Below are positions 54,310-62,673 of a stretch of 64,000 bases of DNA, piece after piece. The notes under the pieces are model-generated. The model made no database searches and was not told where the DNA came from. It was given only the letters and a program-made list of their open reading frames with translations. How positions within the stretch are numbered: position 1 is the stretch's first letter; each line of letters begins with the position of its first letter. The DNA comes from Microbacterium sp. SLBN-154. Lineage in GTDB: Bacteria; Actinomycetota; Actinomycetes; Actinomycetales; Microbacteriaceae. A program made the translations under genes and the position numbers. Location of the stretch: assembly GCF_006715565.1 (NCBI RefSeq), contig NZ_VFNL01000001.1, forward strand, positions 2,480,001-2,544,000, in the 5' to 3' direction.

Positions 54310-55652
54310 CCACCCTCGTTCCCACCCCTGCGCTGCGCCCTCCCACCGATCCGTCGGTCGATCACCAGATCCAGGCGATCGTGTCGGGCAGGTCGACGAC
54401 CGAGACCTGCGCGACCGATCTCGCCGCCGGTCCCTGGAACTTCGACACGCGGCCCGGCTACGGGCCAGGATCGTCGATGGGCGATGTCATCCCCACCGGG
54501 GCGCCGCGCCAGGGCGAACTCCCGCTGGCGTACCGCGAGGCCTCCGAGGCGGAGCTCGCCGACCGCATCCGCGCCGCCAAAGCCGTCCTCGGCGACAGGG
54601 TCGTCGTGCTCGGCCACTTCTACCAGCGCGAAGAGGTGATCGTCCACGCCGACTACGTCGGCGATTCGTTCCAGCTGGCCAACGCCGCCCTCGAACACCC
54701 CGCCGCCGAGGCGATCGTCTTCTGCGGCGTGCACTTCATGGCGGAGACCGCCGACCTCCTCTCCCGCTCCGAGCAGGCGGTGATCCTGCCCAACCTCGCC
54801 GCCGGCTGCTCGATGGCCGACATGGCCGACATCGACCAGGTCGAGGAGTGCTGGGAGCAGCTCGCCGACGTTTACGGCGACCTGGACACGCCCGATGCGG
54901 ACGGCCTGGTCCCCGTCATCCCCGTCACCTACATGAACTCCTCCGCCGCGATCAAGGGGTTCGTCGGGCGCCACGGCGGCATCGTCTGCACCTCCTCGAA
55001 CGCGCGCACCGTGCTCGAGTGGGCCTTCGCACGAGGGCGCCGGGTGCTCTTCTTCCCCGACCAGCACCTCGGGCGCAACACCGCCAAGGCGATGGGCGTG
55101 CCCCTCGAGCAGATGCCGCTGTGGAATCCGCGCAAGCCGCTCGGCGGCAGCACGACCCGCGAGCTCGAAGACGCCCGCGTCCTCCTGTGGCACGGGTTCT
55201 GCTCGGTTCACCGCCGTTTCACCGTCGACCAGATCGACCGCGCACGCGCCGAGCACCCGGGGGTGCGCGTCATCGTCCACCCCGAGTGCCCGATGGCGGT
55301 CGTCGACGCCGCCGACGAGTCCGGCTCGACCGACTACATCCGAAAGGCCATCCAGGCCGCGACCGAACCGACGACGTTCGCCATCGGCACCGAGATCAAC
55401 CTGGTGCAGCGGCTCGCCGCCGAGCATCCGCAGCACACCATCTTCTGCCTCGATCCCGTGGTGTGCCCGTGCTCGACGATGTACCGCATCCACCCGGGTT
55501 ACCTGGCGTGGGTGCTCGAAGGACTCGTCCGCGGCGAGGTGCAGAACCGGATCACGGTGCCCGCCGATGTCGCCGACCCCGCCCGGGTGGCCCTCGAGCG
55601 GATGCTTGCGGCCAAGCCTCCCGCGGAATCCGGACGGAGCGCCGCCTCATGA
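54306..55652 (+). CDS. nadA: Quinolinate synthase
   Basis: Protein of 448 residues that condenses iminoaspartate with dihydroxyacetone phosphate to quinolinate, using a 4Fe-4S cluster. GHFYQ is at 103-107; cluster cysteines are in VFCGVHFM (Cys140), VHPECPMAVV and VVCPCSTMYR. TYMNSSAAIKGFVG and FFPDQHLGRNTA are conserved. The N-terminal 80 residues are an actinobacterial-style extension. ATG overlaps the nrtR stop (ATGA); the nadA stop overlaps the nadB ATG. The cysteine desulfurase two genes on probably feeds its cluster. Confidence 0.96.
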   Translation: MTTLVPTPALRPPTDPSVDHQIQAIVSGRSTTETCATDLAAGPWNFDTRPGYGPGSSMGDVIPTGAPRQGELPLAYREASEAELADRIRAAKAVLGDRVVVLGHFYQREEVIVHADYVGDSFQLANAALEHPAAEAIVFCGVHFMAETADLLSRSEQAVILPNLAAGCSMADMADIDQVEECWEQLADVYGDLDTPDADGLVPVIPVTYMNSSAAIKGFVGRHGGIVCTSSNARTVLEWAFARGRRVLFFPDQHLGRNTAKAMGVPLEQMPLWNPRKPLGGSTTRELEDARVLLWHGFCSVHRRFTVDQIDRARAEHPGVRVIVHPECPMAVVDAADESGSTDYIRKAIQAATEPTTFAIGTEINLVQRLAAEHPQHTIFCLDPVVCPCSTMYRIHPGYLAWVLEGLVRGEVQNRITVPADVADPARVALERMLAAKPPAESGRSAAS

Positions 55653-57247
55653 CCCTCACCGCACCGGCCGTGCACGCCGTGGTCGTCGGCAGCGGCATCG
55701 CGGGCCTCACCGCCGCGCTCCACGCCGTGGAGACCGGATGCCGGGTGACCCTCGTCACCAAGGACGTCCTCGAGCACGCCAACACCCGCTACGCCCAGGG
55801 CGGCATCGCCGGGGTGATGTTCGACGACGACCGCGTCGAGGACCACATCCGCGACACGATGACCGCGGGCGCGGGCCTCAGCGACCCCGACGCCGTCCGC
55901 GTCCTCGCCGAGGAGGGCCCGGCGCGCATCCGCGACCTCATCGCGCTCGGCGTGGCGTTCGATCGCGGACCCGACGGCACCCTCGTGAAAGGGCTCGAGG
56001 CGGCCCACTCCTACCCACGGATCCTCCACGCGGGCGGGGATGCCACCGGCACCGCGGTCGAGAAGGCCCTCGTCGCACGTCTGCGCGAGAGCGGGGTGGC
56101 GGTGATCGAGCACGCGTTCCTGATCGACCTCGTGGTCGACGCCGCACGCGTCGTCGGCGTCGAGCTGCTCGTGGGCGAATCCCCCGACGCGCCGGGTGAG
56201 CGGCGCCGGCTCTCTGCCGACGCGGTCGTGCTCGCCACGGGAGGCGCCGGCGAACTGTACGCCCACTCCACGAACCCCTCGGTGGCGACGGGCGACGGCA
56301 TCGCCGCCGCGATTCGCGCCGGCGCCGCCGTCGCCGACCTCGAGTTCTTCCAGTTCCACCCCACCGTCCTTCCCGAGGACGAGCGGGGCGAGGCCTTCCT
56401 CGTCTCGGAGGCGGTGCGAGGGGAGGGCGCCACGCTCATCGACGACACCGGCCGCCGGTTCGTCCTCGATGTCCACCCCGACGGAGAACTCGCTCCGCGC
56501 GATGTGGTCGCGGCAGCGATCGCCGACCGGATGGTCCGGCAGGGCGGGCGCCCGGTGCGACTGGATGCCACGCACCTGCGGCCGACACTCGCCGAGCGAC
56601 GCGCGTTCCTGGCACAGCGCTTCCCCACGATCGACGCCGCGGTGCGCCGCCGAGGGTGGGACTGGGCGGCCGAGCCCGTCCCTGTCACGCCCGCGGCGCA
56701 CTACCTCATGGGGGGCGTCGTGACCGACTTGAACGGGCGCACCTCCCTCCCCGGCCTGTACGCCGTCGGCGAGGTGGCGCGCACCGGCGTCCACGGCGCG
56801 AACCGGCTCGCGTCGAACTCACTGCTCGAGGGTGCGGTGTTCGGCGCACGGGCGGGTGACACGATCGCCGTCGACGCCGCGCGCGACTGGCCGTCCACGC
56901 CGGGCGTCGTCCAGAACGTCCCGCCGGCCCTTCCGATCGCCGTGATCGCTCCCGGGCCCTTCGATCGCGGGGCGCTCCAGGACCTGCTTTGGACGCACGC
57001 CGGGCTCGTGCGCACCGAGCGGGGTCTGGCGGAGGCGGCGAGCGTCCTCCGCGCCTGGAGCATGGCGGCATCCGCTGCGTCCACGGAGAGGGAGTACGAG
57101 GACGCGAACCTCCTCCTCGTCGGCGCGCACCTCGTCGCCGCAGCGCGCGCGCGTCGGGAGTCCATCGGCGCGCACGTTCGCGCTGACGCGCCGACGGCGG
57201 CCTCCGCGTCGTCGGGTGCGCCGACGGCACAGGCGGCATCATGCTGA
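55649..57247 (+). CDS. nadB: L-aspartate oxidase
   Basis: Flavoprotein of 532 residues that oxidises aspartate to iminoaspartate for NadA. FAD site VVVGSGIAGLTAALHA (about 11-26), YAQGGIAGVM, LATGGAGELY, FHPTVLPEDERGEAFLVSEAVRGEG, MGGVVTDLNGRTSLPGLYAVGEVA, and NRLASNSLLEG are classic succinate dehydrogenase/NadB family motifs. A low-complexity Ala/Ser/Pro tail closes the protein. Overlaps nadA by 4 and nadC by 7 bases. Confidence 0.95.
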   Translation: MTLTAPAVHAVVVGSGIAGLTAALHAVETGCRVTLVTKDVLEHANTRYAQGGIAGVMFDDDRVEDHIRDTMTAGAGLSDPDAVRVLAEEGPARIRDLIALGVAFDRGPDGTLVKGLEAAHSYPRILHAGGDATGTAVEKALVARLRESGVAVIEHAFLIDLVVDAARVVGVELLVGESPDAPGERRRLSADAVVLATGGAGELYAHSTNPSVATGDGIAAAIRAGAAVADLEFFQFHPTVLPEDERGEAFLVSEAVRGEGATLIDDTGRRFVLDVHPDGELAPRDVVAAAIADRMVRQGGRPVRLDATHLRPTLAERRAFLAQRFPTIDAAVRRRGWDWAAEPVPVTPAAHYLMGGVVTDLNGRTSLPGLYAVGEVARTGVHGANRLASNSLLEGAVFGARAGDTIAVDAARDWPSTPGVVQNVPPALPIAVIAPGPFDRGALQDLLWTHAGLVRTERGLAEAASVLRAWSMAASAASTEREYEDANLLLVGAHLVAAARARRESIGAHVRADAPTAASASSGAPTAQAASC

Positions 57248-58107
57248 CCCCGGCGGCGATCGACCGGGTCGTCGCCGCGGCCCTCGCCGAGGACGCACCG
57301 TGGGGTGATCTCACCAGCGCCGCCTTCATCCCCGCGACGGCGACCGCGCGCGCGGAGCTCGTCCCGCGCGAAGCAGGTGTCGCAAGCGGTCTGGCCGTCT
57401 TCGCCTCGGCTTTCCGCCTCACCGACAGCGCGATCACCGTGACCGTCCTGAGCGAGGACGGCCGTGCGTTCGAGCCCGGCACCGTGCTCGCGATCGTCGA
57501 AGGGCCCGCGCGGGGCATCCTGACCGCCGAGCGGGTCGCATTGAATCTGACCCAGCGGATGTCGGGAATCGCCACCCTGACCGCGCGGTATGTCGCCGAG
57601 GTGGCGCACACTCCGGCCCGTATCGCGGACACTCGGAAGACCACGCCCGGCCTTCGCGCGCTCGAGCGCCAGGCGGTGCGCGACGGCGGCGGACACAACC
57701 ACCGCTTCTCGCTGTCGGACGCGGTGATGGTCAAGGACAACCACCTGGCCGTCCTCACCGCCGACGGCGCGTCGGTCACCGACGCCCTCCGCACCGCCAT
57801 GGCGAGTCTGCCCCACACCACCCACGTCGAGGTCGAAGTCGACCGCCTCGACCAGATCGAACCCGTTCTCGCCGCGAACGTGGACACGATCATGCTCGAC
57901 AACTTCTCGCCGGACGATCTGCGTCGCGGGGTCGAGATCGTCGGCGGCCGCGCCATCGTCGAGGCCTCGGGCGGGGTGTCGCTGGAGACGGTGGGCGCCA
58001 TCGCCGAGACCGGCGTCGACGTCATCTCGGTCGGAGCCCTCACGCATTCCGCCCGCGCGTTGGATCTGGGACTGGACATCCGCGTCACCCCGGCGGACGC
58101 CGCCTGA
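57241..58107 (+). CDS. nadC: Nicotinate-nucleotide pyrophosphorylase (quinolinate phosphoribosyltransferase)
   Basis: Type II phosphoribosyltransferase of 288 residues. It converts quinolinate and PRPP to NaMN. EDAPWGDLTSAAFIP at the N-terminus, RVALNLTQRMSGIATLTARYV, ADTRKTTPGLRALERQAVRDGGGHNHRF-region (quoted in parts: DTRKTTPGLR, GGHNHRFSLSD), MVKDNHL, and the C-terminal VEASGGVSLETV loop are invariant features. It completes the de novo path begun by NadB and NadA in the same operon. Confidence 0.96.
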   Translation: MLTPAAIDRVVAAALAEDAPWGDLTSAAFIPATATARAELVPREAGVASGLAVFASAFRLTDSAITVTVLSEDGRAFEPGTVLAIVEGPARGILTAERVALNLTQRMSGIATLTARYVAEVAHTPARIADTRKTTPGLRALERQAVRDGGGHNHRFSLSDAVMVKDNHLAVLTADGASVTDALRTAMASLPHTTHVEVEVDRLDQIEPVLAANVDTIMLDNFSPDDLRRGVEIVGGRAIVEASGGVSLETVGAIAETGVDVISVGALTHSARALDLGLDIRVTPADAA

Positions 58108-58117
58108 AAGACGCGTG

Positions 58118-59263
58118 ATGTCACTGCTCTATCTCGACAACGCCGCCACGACTCCGGTGCGACCGGAGGTCGTCGAGGCCATGGCGCCGTACCTGACCCA
58201 CTGGTTCGGAAACCCGTCGAGTCACCACACCGTCGGCGAGGCAGCCGCCGGCGCCCTCGAAGACGCCCGCGCGCGTGTGGCGAGGGTCGTGGGGATGCGG
58301 CCCGGCGACATCGTCTTCACCTCGGGCGGCACCGAGGCCGACAACCTCGCGGTGAAGGGGATCGCGATCGCGGCCCGGGAGCATCGCGCAGCGCATCACG
58401 TGGTGACCTCGCCCATCGAACACGAGGCGATCCTGGAGTCGGTGGACTTCCTCCGGCGCATCCACGGCTTCGCGGTCACCATGCTTCCCGTCGACCACGA
58501 CGGCCGGATCGACCCCGCCGACGTCGCCCGTGCCCTGCGGGAGGACACCGCCCTCGTCGCCGTCGGCTACGCCAACAACGAAGTGGGCACGGTGCAGGAT
58601 GTCACGGCGATCGCCGCCGTCACCGGCGCACGACGCATCCCTCTCCATCTCGACGCGGTACAGGCCGCGGGATGGCTCCCCCTCGCGGGCACCGGCGCCG
58701 ACAGTCTCGCGATCGCCGGCCACAAGATCGGCGCGCCCAAGGGGACGGGCGTCCTCGTCGTTCGGGGCCGCGTTCCCCTCGAACCGCTGTTCCACGGCGG
58801 CGGGCAGGAGCGGGGGCGCCGAAGCGGCACCGAGGACGTCGCCGGCGCGGTGGCCCTCGCGACCGCGCTCGAACTGGCCGAAGCCGAACGGGTGGCCGGC
58901 AGCGAGCGTGCGCGCGCCACCCGGGACCGCTTCATCGCGGGCGTGCGCACTCGGGTGCCCGAGGCCCGACTCACCGGCCACCCCGCCGAGAGGCTCCCCG
59001 GAATCGCGAGCTTCGTCTTCCCCGGCACCTCCGGCGAGGCGATCCTGCTCGAGCTCGAGCGACGGGGTGTTGTCTCCTCCAGCGGATCGGCGTGCGCGGC
59101 GGGCAGCGACGAACCCTCGCACGTCCTGCTCGCGATGGGATTCGCGCCCGAGGTCGCGCAGACCGCCGTGCGATTCAGCTTCCCCCACCATCCGGACCTG
59201 GATGCCGACGGGTTGGCCGACCAGGTCGCCGCCGCCGTCCGGGCGGTACGATCGGCCCCGTGA
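58118..59263 (+). CDS. nadS: Cysteine desulfurase (NadS/IscS-like)
   Basis: PLP-dependent cysteine desulfurase of 381 residues. SSHHTVGEAA, FTSGGTEADNLAV, the Schiff-base Lys203 in AGHKIGAPKG, and catalytic Cys326 in SSSGSACAAGSDEPSHVL, placing it in the IscS-like class. Starting GTG at 58115 is also possible; the ATG at 58118 is used here. Being fourth enzyme in nrtR-nadA-nadB-nadC, it is the presumed sulfur source for the NadA cluster, as NadS is in Corynebacterium. Its stop overlaps the next gene's GTG (GTGA). Confidence 0.93.
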   Translation: MSLLYLDNAATTPVRPEVVEAMAPYLTHWFGNPSSHHTVGEAAAGALEDARARVARVVGMRPGDIVFTSGGTEADNLAVKGIAIAAREHRAAHHVVTSPIEHEAILESVDFLRRIHGFAVTMLPVDHDGRIDPADVARALREDTALVAVGYANNEVGTVQDVTAIAAVTGARRIPLHLDAVQAAGWLPLAGTGADSLAIAGHKIGAPKGTGVLVVRGRVPLEPLFHGGGQERGRRSGTEDVAGAVALATALELAEAERVAGSERARATRDRFIAGVRTRVPEARLTGHPAERLPGIASFVFPGTSGEAILLELERRGVVSSSGSACAAGSDEPSHVLLAMGFAPEVAQTAVRFSFPHHPDLDADGLADQVAAAVRAVRSAP

Positions 59264-60201
59264 CACCCGCCCTCACCGTCATCGTCCCGGGGTTCGACGT
59301 CGGGCCCTGGGTGGCCGAAGCGCTGGCGTCGCTGCAGACCCAGACGTTCCGCGAGTGGCGCGCCGTGCTCGTCGACGACGGCTCGACCGACGACACCGCG
59401 GAGATCTTCGCGGCGGCCGCCGCGGAGGACGAGCGTTTCTCCGTCATCAGCCACGCCGCACGGCGGGGCCTGGCGGCCGCTCGCAACACCGGGCTGGGCG
59501 TGGTGGACACCCCCTACCTGGCCTTCCTCGACGGAGACGACCGTTTCACACCCACCGCTCTCGAGCGCCTCGTCGGCGTCCTCGATGACACCGGCAGCGA
59601 CTTCGTCGCGGGCGCCTACGTGCGGCTCCGAGCCGACGAGAGCGGGGCCTACGCCGCAGGAGCTGTTCAGCCCTGGGTCGCCGCCGCGACCGACCCCGAG
59701 CGTCGACGCACCTCCCTTCAGGAGCACCCTGCGGCGTCGGCCAATATCGTCGCCTGGTCCAAGGTCAGCAGGCTCGACTTCTGGCAGCGCGCGGGGCTGC
59801 GCTTCCCCGAAGGGCGACTGTACGAGGATCAGATCCTCGCCCAGCGGATGTACGCCGCCGCACGGTCGTTCGATGTCATCCCCGATGTCGTGGTGGAGTG
59901 GCGCGAGCGCGCGGACGGGTCGTCGATCACGCAGCACAGGGAGGCCCTGCCGGTGCTGCGCGACTATCTCGACGGACTGCGCGGCGGGCTCGAGATCTTG
60001 GATGCCGCGGGGCACCCGGCCGCCGTGCGCGCGCGGATCGAGCTCATCCTGACCCTGGATCTTCCCCCCCTCGTGAGCATCGCCCGCTCCCATCCCGACG
60101 ACGCCTACCGGCGGGCACTGGGCGTCTTCGTCCGCGACCTGCAGGGGCGCGGATCGGACCGGGTCGTCACGCCGGAAGTGTCGGCCGCGGCCCTCTGGTG
60201 A
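59260..60201 (+). CDS. Family 2 glycosyltransferase
   Basis: Protein of 313 residues, GT-A fold. TVIVPGFDVGPWVAEALASL opens the nucleotide-sugar domain, VLVDDGSTDDTAEIF and LAFLDGDDRF (DxD-like DGDD) supply nucleotide and metal binding, and EDQILAQRMYAAAR is an acceptor-domain ED motif. No transmembrane helix, so probably cytoplasmic or peripheral. GTG start at 59260, overlapping the nadS stop, so it is translationally coupled to the NAD operon although no link to NAD synthesis is apparent. Acceptor unknown; a cell-wall or teichoic-type glycan is one possibility. Confidence 0.9.
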   Translation: MTPALTVIVPGFDVGPWVAEALASLQTQTFREWRAVLVDDGSTDDTAEIFAAAAAEDERFSVISHAARRGLAAARNTGLGVVDTPYLAFLDGDDRFTPTALERLVGVLDDTGSDFVAGAYVRLRADESGAYAAGAVQPWVAAATDPERRRTSLQEHPAASANIVAWSKVSRLDFWQRAGLRFPEGRLYEDQILAQRMYAAARSFDVIPDVVVEWRERADGSSITQHREALPVLRDYLDGLRGGLEILDAAGHPAAVRARIELILTLDLPPLVSIARSHPDDAYRRALGVFVRDLQGRGSDRVVTPEVSAAALW

Positions 60202-60222
60202 GCTCGGGGCCCGGTGGTGGGA

Positions 60223-62265
60223 TCAGGGAAGAGGGCGGTCGGGGAGGACGACGACCGGCTCGGTGAGCAGCCGCGCGACCTCCTCGCGATCGCGCCGGAG
60301 CTCGGCGTCGATCTGTAGCTCGGGCGCCTCGTCCGGCGCGCGGTCCGCCCGACGATCGGGGAGGTCGGCCGGCTCGTCTTCGGCCTCCGCCTCGAGCACC
60401 CGCGTCGTGGCGAGCTGCTGCGCGGCGAGCTCGGCGTAGAGCCCCCCCGCGGCCACGAGCTCGCTGTGCGTCCCCGACTCGACGATCCGGCCGGCCTCGA
60501 TGACGTGGATGACGTCGGCGGCGATGACGGTCGAAAGCCGGTGCGCGATCGAGAGCGTGGTCCGCCCCTTGGCCGCGGCGTCGAGCGCCTCCTGCACGAC
60601 CCGCTCCGAGACGGTGTCCAGGGCCGAGGTCGCCTCGTCCAGGAGCAGGACAGGCGGGTCTTTCAGCAGCACCCGCGCGATCGCGATGCGCTGCTTCTCA
60701 CCCCCCGACAGCCGGTATCCTCGCTCGCCGACCACGGTGTCGTACCCGCGCTCGAATCCGGTGATGACGTGGTGGATGTTCGCCGCTCGGCACGCCGACT
60801 CGAGCTCGGCGTCGGTCGCATCGGGCTTGGCGTACCGGAGGTTCTGCCGGATCGTGGCGTGGAAGAGATACGTCTCCTGCGAGACGATCCCGATCCGGTC
60901 GATGATCGACTCCTGGGTGAGACGGCGCACGTCCTCGCCGGCGAAGAGCACGGCGCCGTCGCCGGCCTCGTAGAGGCGGGGCGTCAGATAGAGGACGGTG
61001 GTCTTCCCCGCCCCCGAGGGTCCGACGAAGGCGACGTGCTGCCCGGGCTCGGCGACGAACGAGATGCCGGCGAGGGTGGGCCGCGTCTGGGGTGCCGCAT
61101 CGGGGTAGCGGAACACCACGTCGCGGAACTCGATCCGCCCCACAGGTCCGGGGGCATCGGCGACGTCGATCGCGTCGGGAGCGTCGCTGATGGCCGGAGT
61201 GAGGTCGAGGTACTCGAAGATGCGGGCGAACAGGGCGGCGGATGTCTGCAGATCGAGGGCGACGCGCATGAGACCCATGAGCGGCATGAGCAGTCGCGCC
61301 TGCACCGTGGTGAAGGCGACGATCGTCCCCGCCGTGATCGCGTCCGCACCGCCGGTCACCAGAAGCCCCGCGACCAGGTAGATCAGTGCCGGCACGCTGG
61401 ACATGAGCACCTGCACGACGGCGAAGAAGCCCTGACCGCTCATCGCCCGGCGGACCTGCAGTCGCACCTGGTTGACGTTCTCGTCGGCGTAGCGCGCCGA
61501 TTCGGTGCGCTGCCGGTTGAAGGACTTCGACAGCAGGATGCCCGAGACGCTGAGCGTCTCCTGGGTGATCGAGGTCAGCTCCGACAGCGACTCCTGTGTC
61601 TCTCCGGCGATCCGCGCGCGCACCTGACCGACGCGGCGCTGCACGATGACGAGGAACGGCATCATGACCACGGCGATGATCGTCAGGCGCCAGTCGATGA
61701 TGATCATCGCGACGAGCGATGCGATCACGGTGACGACGTTGCCGAGGATGCTCGTGACGGTGTTGGTGAGGACTCCGGACACCCCGCCGACGTCGTTCTG
61801 CAGTCTCGACTGGATGACGCCCGTCTTGGTCCGGGTGAAGAAGGCCAGCTCCATCGCCTGGAGGTGATCGAAGAGGCGCACTCGAAGATCGCCCGTCACG
61901 CGATTGCCCACGGTCGAGGTGAGCCACGTCTGGACCACGCCCAGTACGGCGGAGAGGAGGAACAGGCCGATCATGATCGTGACGAGCCGGGCGAGGAGGG
62001 GGATGTCGGGTGATCCCCCGTCGACGGGGAACAGGGCGTCGTCGAAGATCCGCTGCACCAGCAGCGGCGGGATGACCGCGACACCGGCGCCCACGACGAC
62101 GAGGATGCCCGTCAGCGTGATCCGTCCCAGGTACGGCCGGAAGAGGGCCACGACGCGACGGCCCAGGTTAGGGATCTTCGGTGCCTCGGCGTTCAGCCGC
62201 CGCTGCGCCTCGATGTCGACCGGCCGGAAGCCGCCGGGAGCTCCCCCGCCGCCTCCCCCGCGCAT
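60223..62265 (-). CDS. ABC transporter, fused permease-ATPase (exporter type)
   Basis: Half-transporter of 680 residues. A Gly-rich N-terminus (MRGGGGGGAPGGF) is followed by a six-helix type I exporter domain (about 45-330), then the ATPase: Walker A GPSGAGKTTVLYL, Q-loop region GIVSQETYLFHATI, signature YRLSGGEKQRIAIARVLL, Walker B VLLLDEATSALDT and switch His in SIAHRLSTVI. A charged 70-residue tail ends the protein. The ATG at 62265 has AAGGTGAGT just upstream. Resembles lipid/multidrug exporters (MsbA/LmrA-like); substrate not predictable. Divergent from the small acidic protein gene. Confidence 0.93.
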   Translation of the reverse strand: MRGGGGGGAPGGFRPVDIEAQRRLNAEAPKIPNLGRRVVALFRPYLGRITLTGILVVVGAGVAVIPPLLVQRIFDDALFPVDGGSPDIPLLARLVTIMIGLFLLSAVLGVVQTWLTSTVGNRVTGDLRVRLFDHLQAMELAFFTRTKTGVIQSRLQNDVGGVSGVLTNTVTSILGNVVTVIASLVAMIIIDWRLTIIAVVMMPFLVIVQRRVGQVRARIAGETQESLSELTSITQETLSVSGILLSKSFNRQRTESARYADENVNQVRLQVRRAMSGQGFFAVVQVLMSSVPALIYLVAGLLVTGGADAITAGTIVAFTTVQARLLMPLMGLMRVALDLQTSAALFARIFEYLDLTPAISDAPDAIDVADAPGPVGRIEFRDVVFRYPDAAPQTRPTLAGISFVAEPGQHVAFVGPSGAGKTTVLYLTPRLYEAGDGAVLFAGEDVRRLTQESIIDRIGIVSQETYLFHATIRQNLRYAKPDATDAELESACRAANIHHVITGFERGYDTVVGERGYRLSGGEKQRIAIARVLLKDPPVLLLDEATSALDTVSERVVQEALDAAAKGRTTLSIAHRLSTVIAADVIHVIEAGRIVESGTHSELVAAGGLYAELAAQQLATTRVLEAEAEDEPADLPDRRADRAPDEAPELQIDAELRRDREEVARLLTEPVVVLPDRPLP

Positions 62266-62322
62266 ACTCACCTTCGCCAGCCTACTGACGCCCACCCCCA
62301 CCGGCTCGGTAGGGTGTGACCT

Positions 62323-62532
62323 ATGAGCGAGACCACTCCGGAACAGCCCGCCCGCGACGGGGAGGACCTCGCCGAGATCCGTGCAGAGATCGACGAGTTG
62401 AAGGCCGTGCCGGAGGAGGAGCTGGTCTCCCCGACGCCCGCGGGGCTCCTGGCTGCCGAGCCCGAGCCCGAGCCCACCGACCCGATCGGGTCGGCGGACG
62501 ACGACGACACCGAGCCGACCACCGCGCTCTGA
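62323..62532 (+). CDS. Small acidic hypothetical protein
   Basis: Protein of 69 residues, strongly acidic (many Glu/Asp, one poly-Asp run DDDD near the end, and an EPEPEPT stretch) and probably disordered except for a short helix EDLAEIRAEIDELKAVPEEE. I do not recognise it, though short acidic proteins next to ABC exporters are common in actinobacteria. Supported by a clean start, codon bias and a hairpin terminator 21 bp after the stop. Confidence 0.65.
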   Translation: MSETTPEQPARDGEDLAEIRAEIDELKAVPEEELVSPTPAGLLAAEPEPEPTDPIGSADDDDTEPTTAL

Positions 62533-62552
62533 CGAGCCGGGTCCGACGAATC

Positions 62553-62583
62553 CGCCTCCGACGGGAATGCCCTGTCGGAGGCG
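62553..62583 (+). terminator. Hairpin terminator after the acidic protein gene
   Basis: CGCCTCCGAC (62553-62562) pairs perfectly with GTCGGAGGCG (62574-62583), and the inner GGG/CCC extend the stem. The following CCGGTTAGCCTC is only weakly T-rich. The remainder of the 141-bp gap to the MFS gene shows the GAGGAG ribosome site at its end. Confidence 0.6.
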
Positions 62584-62673
62584 CCGGTTAGCCTCAGACA
62601 GTCCTCGCGGATCTCGCGCGCGCGTGCGTCATCCGTGATCCTTCGCCTTGTTCCGCCCGCCCTGAGGAGCCCC

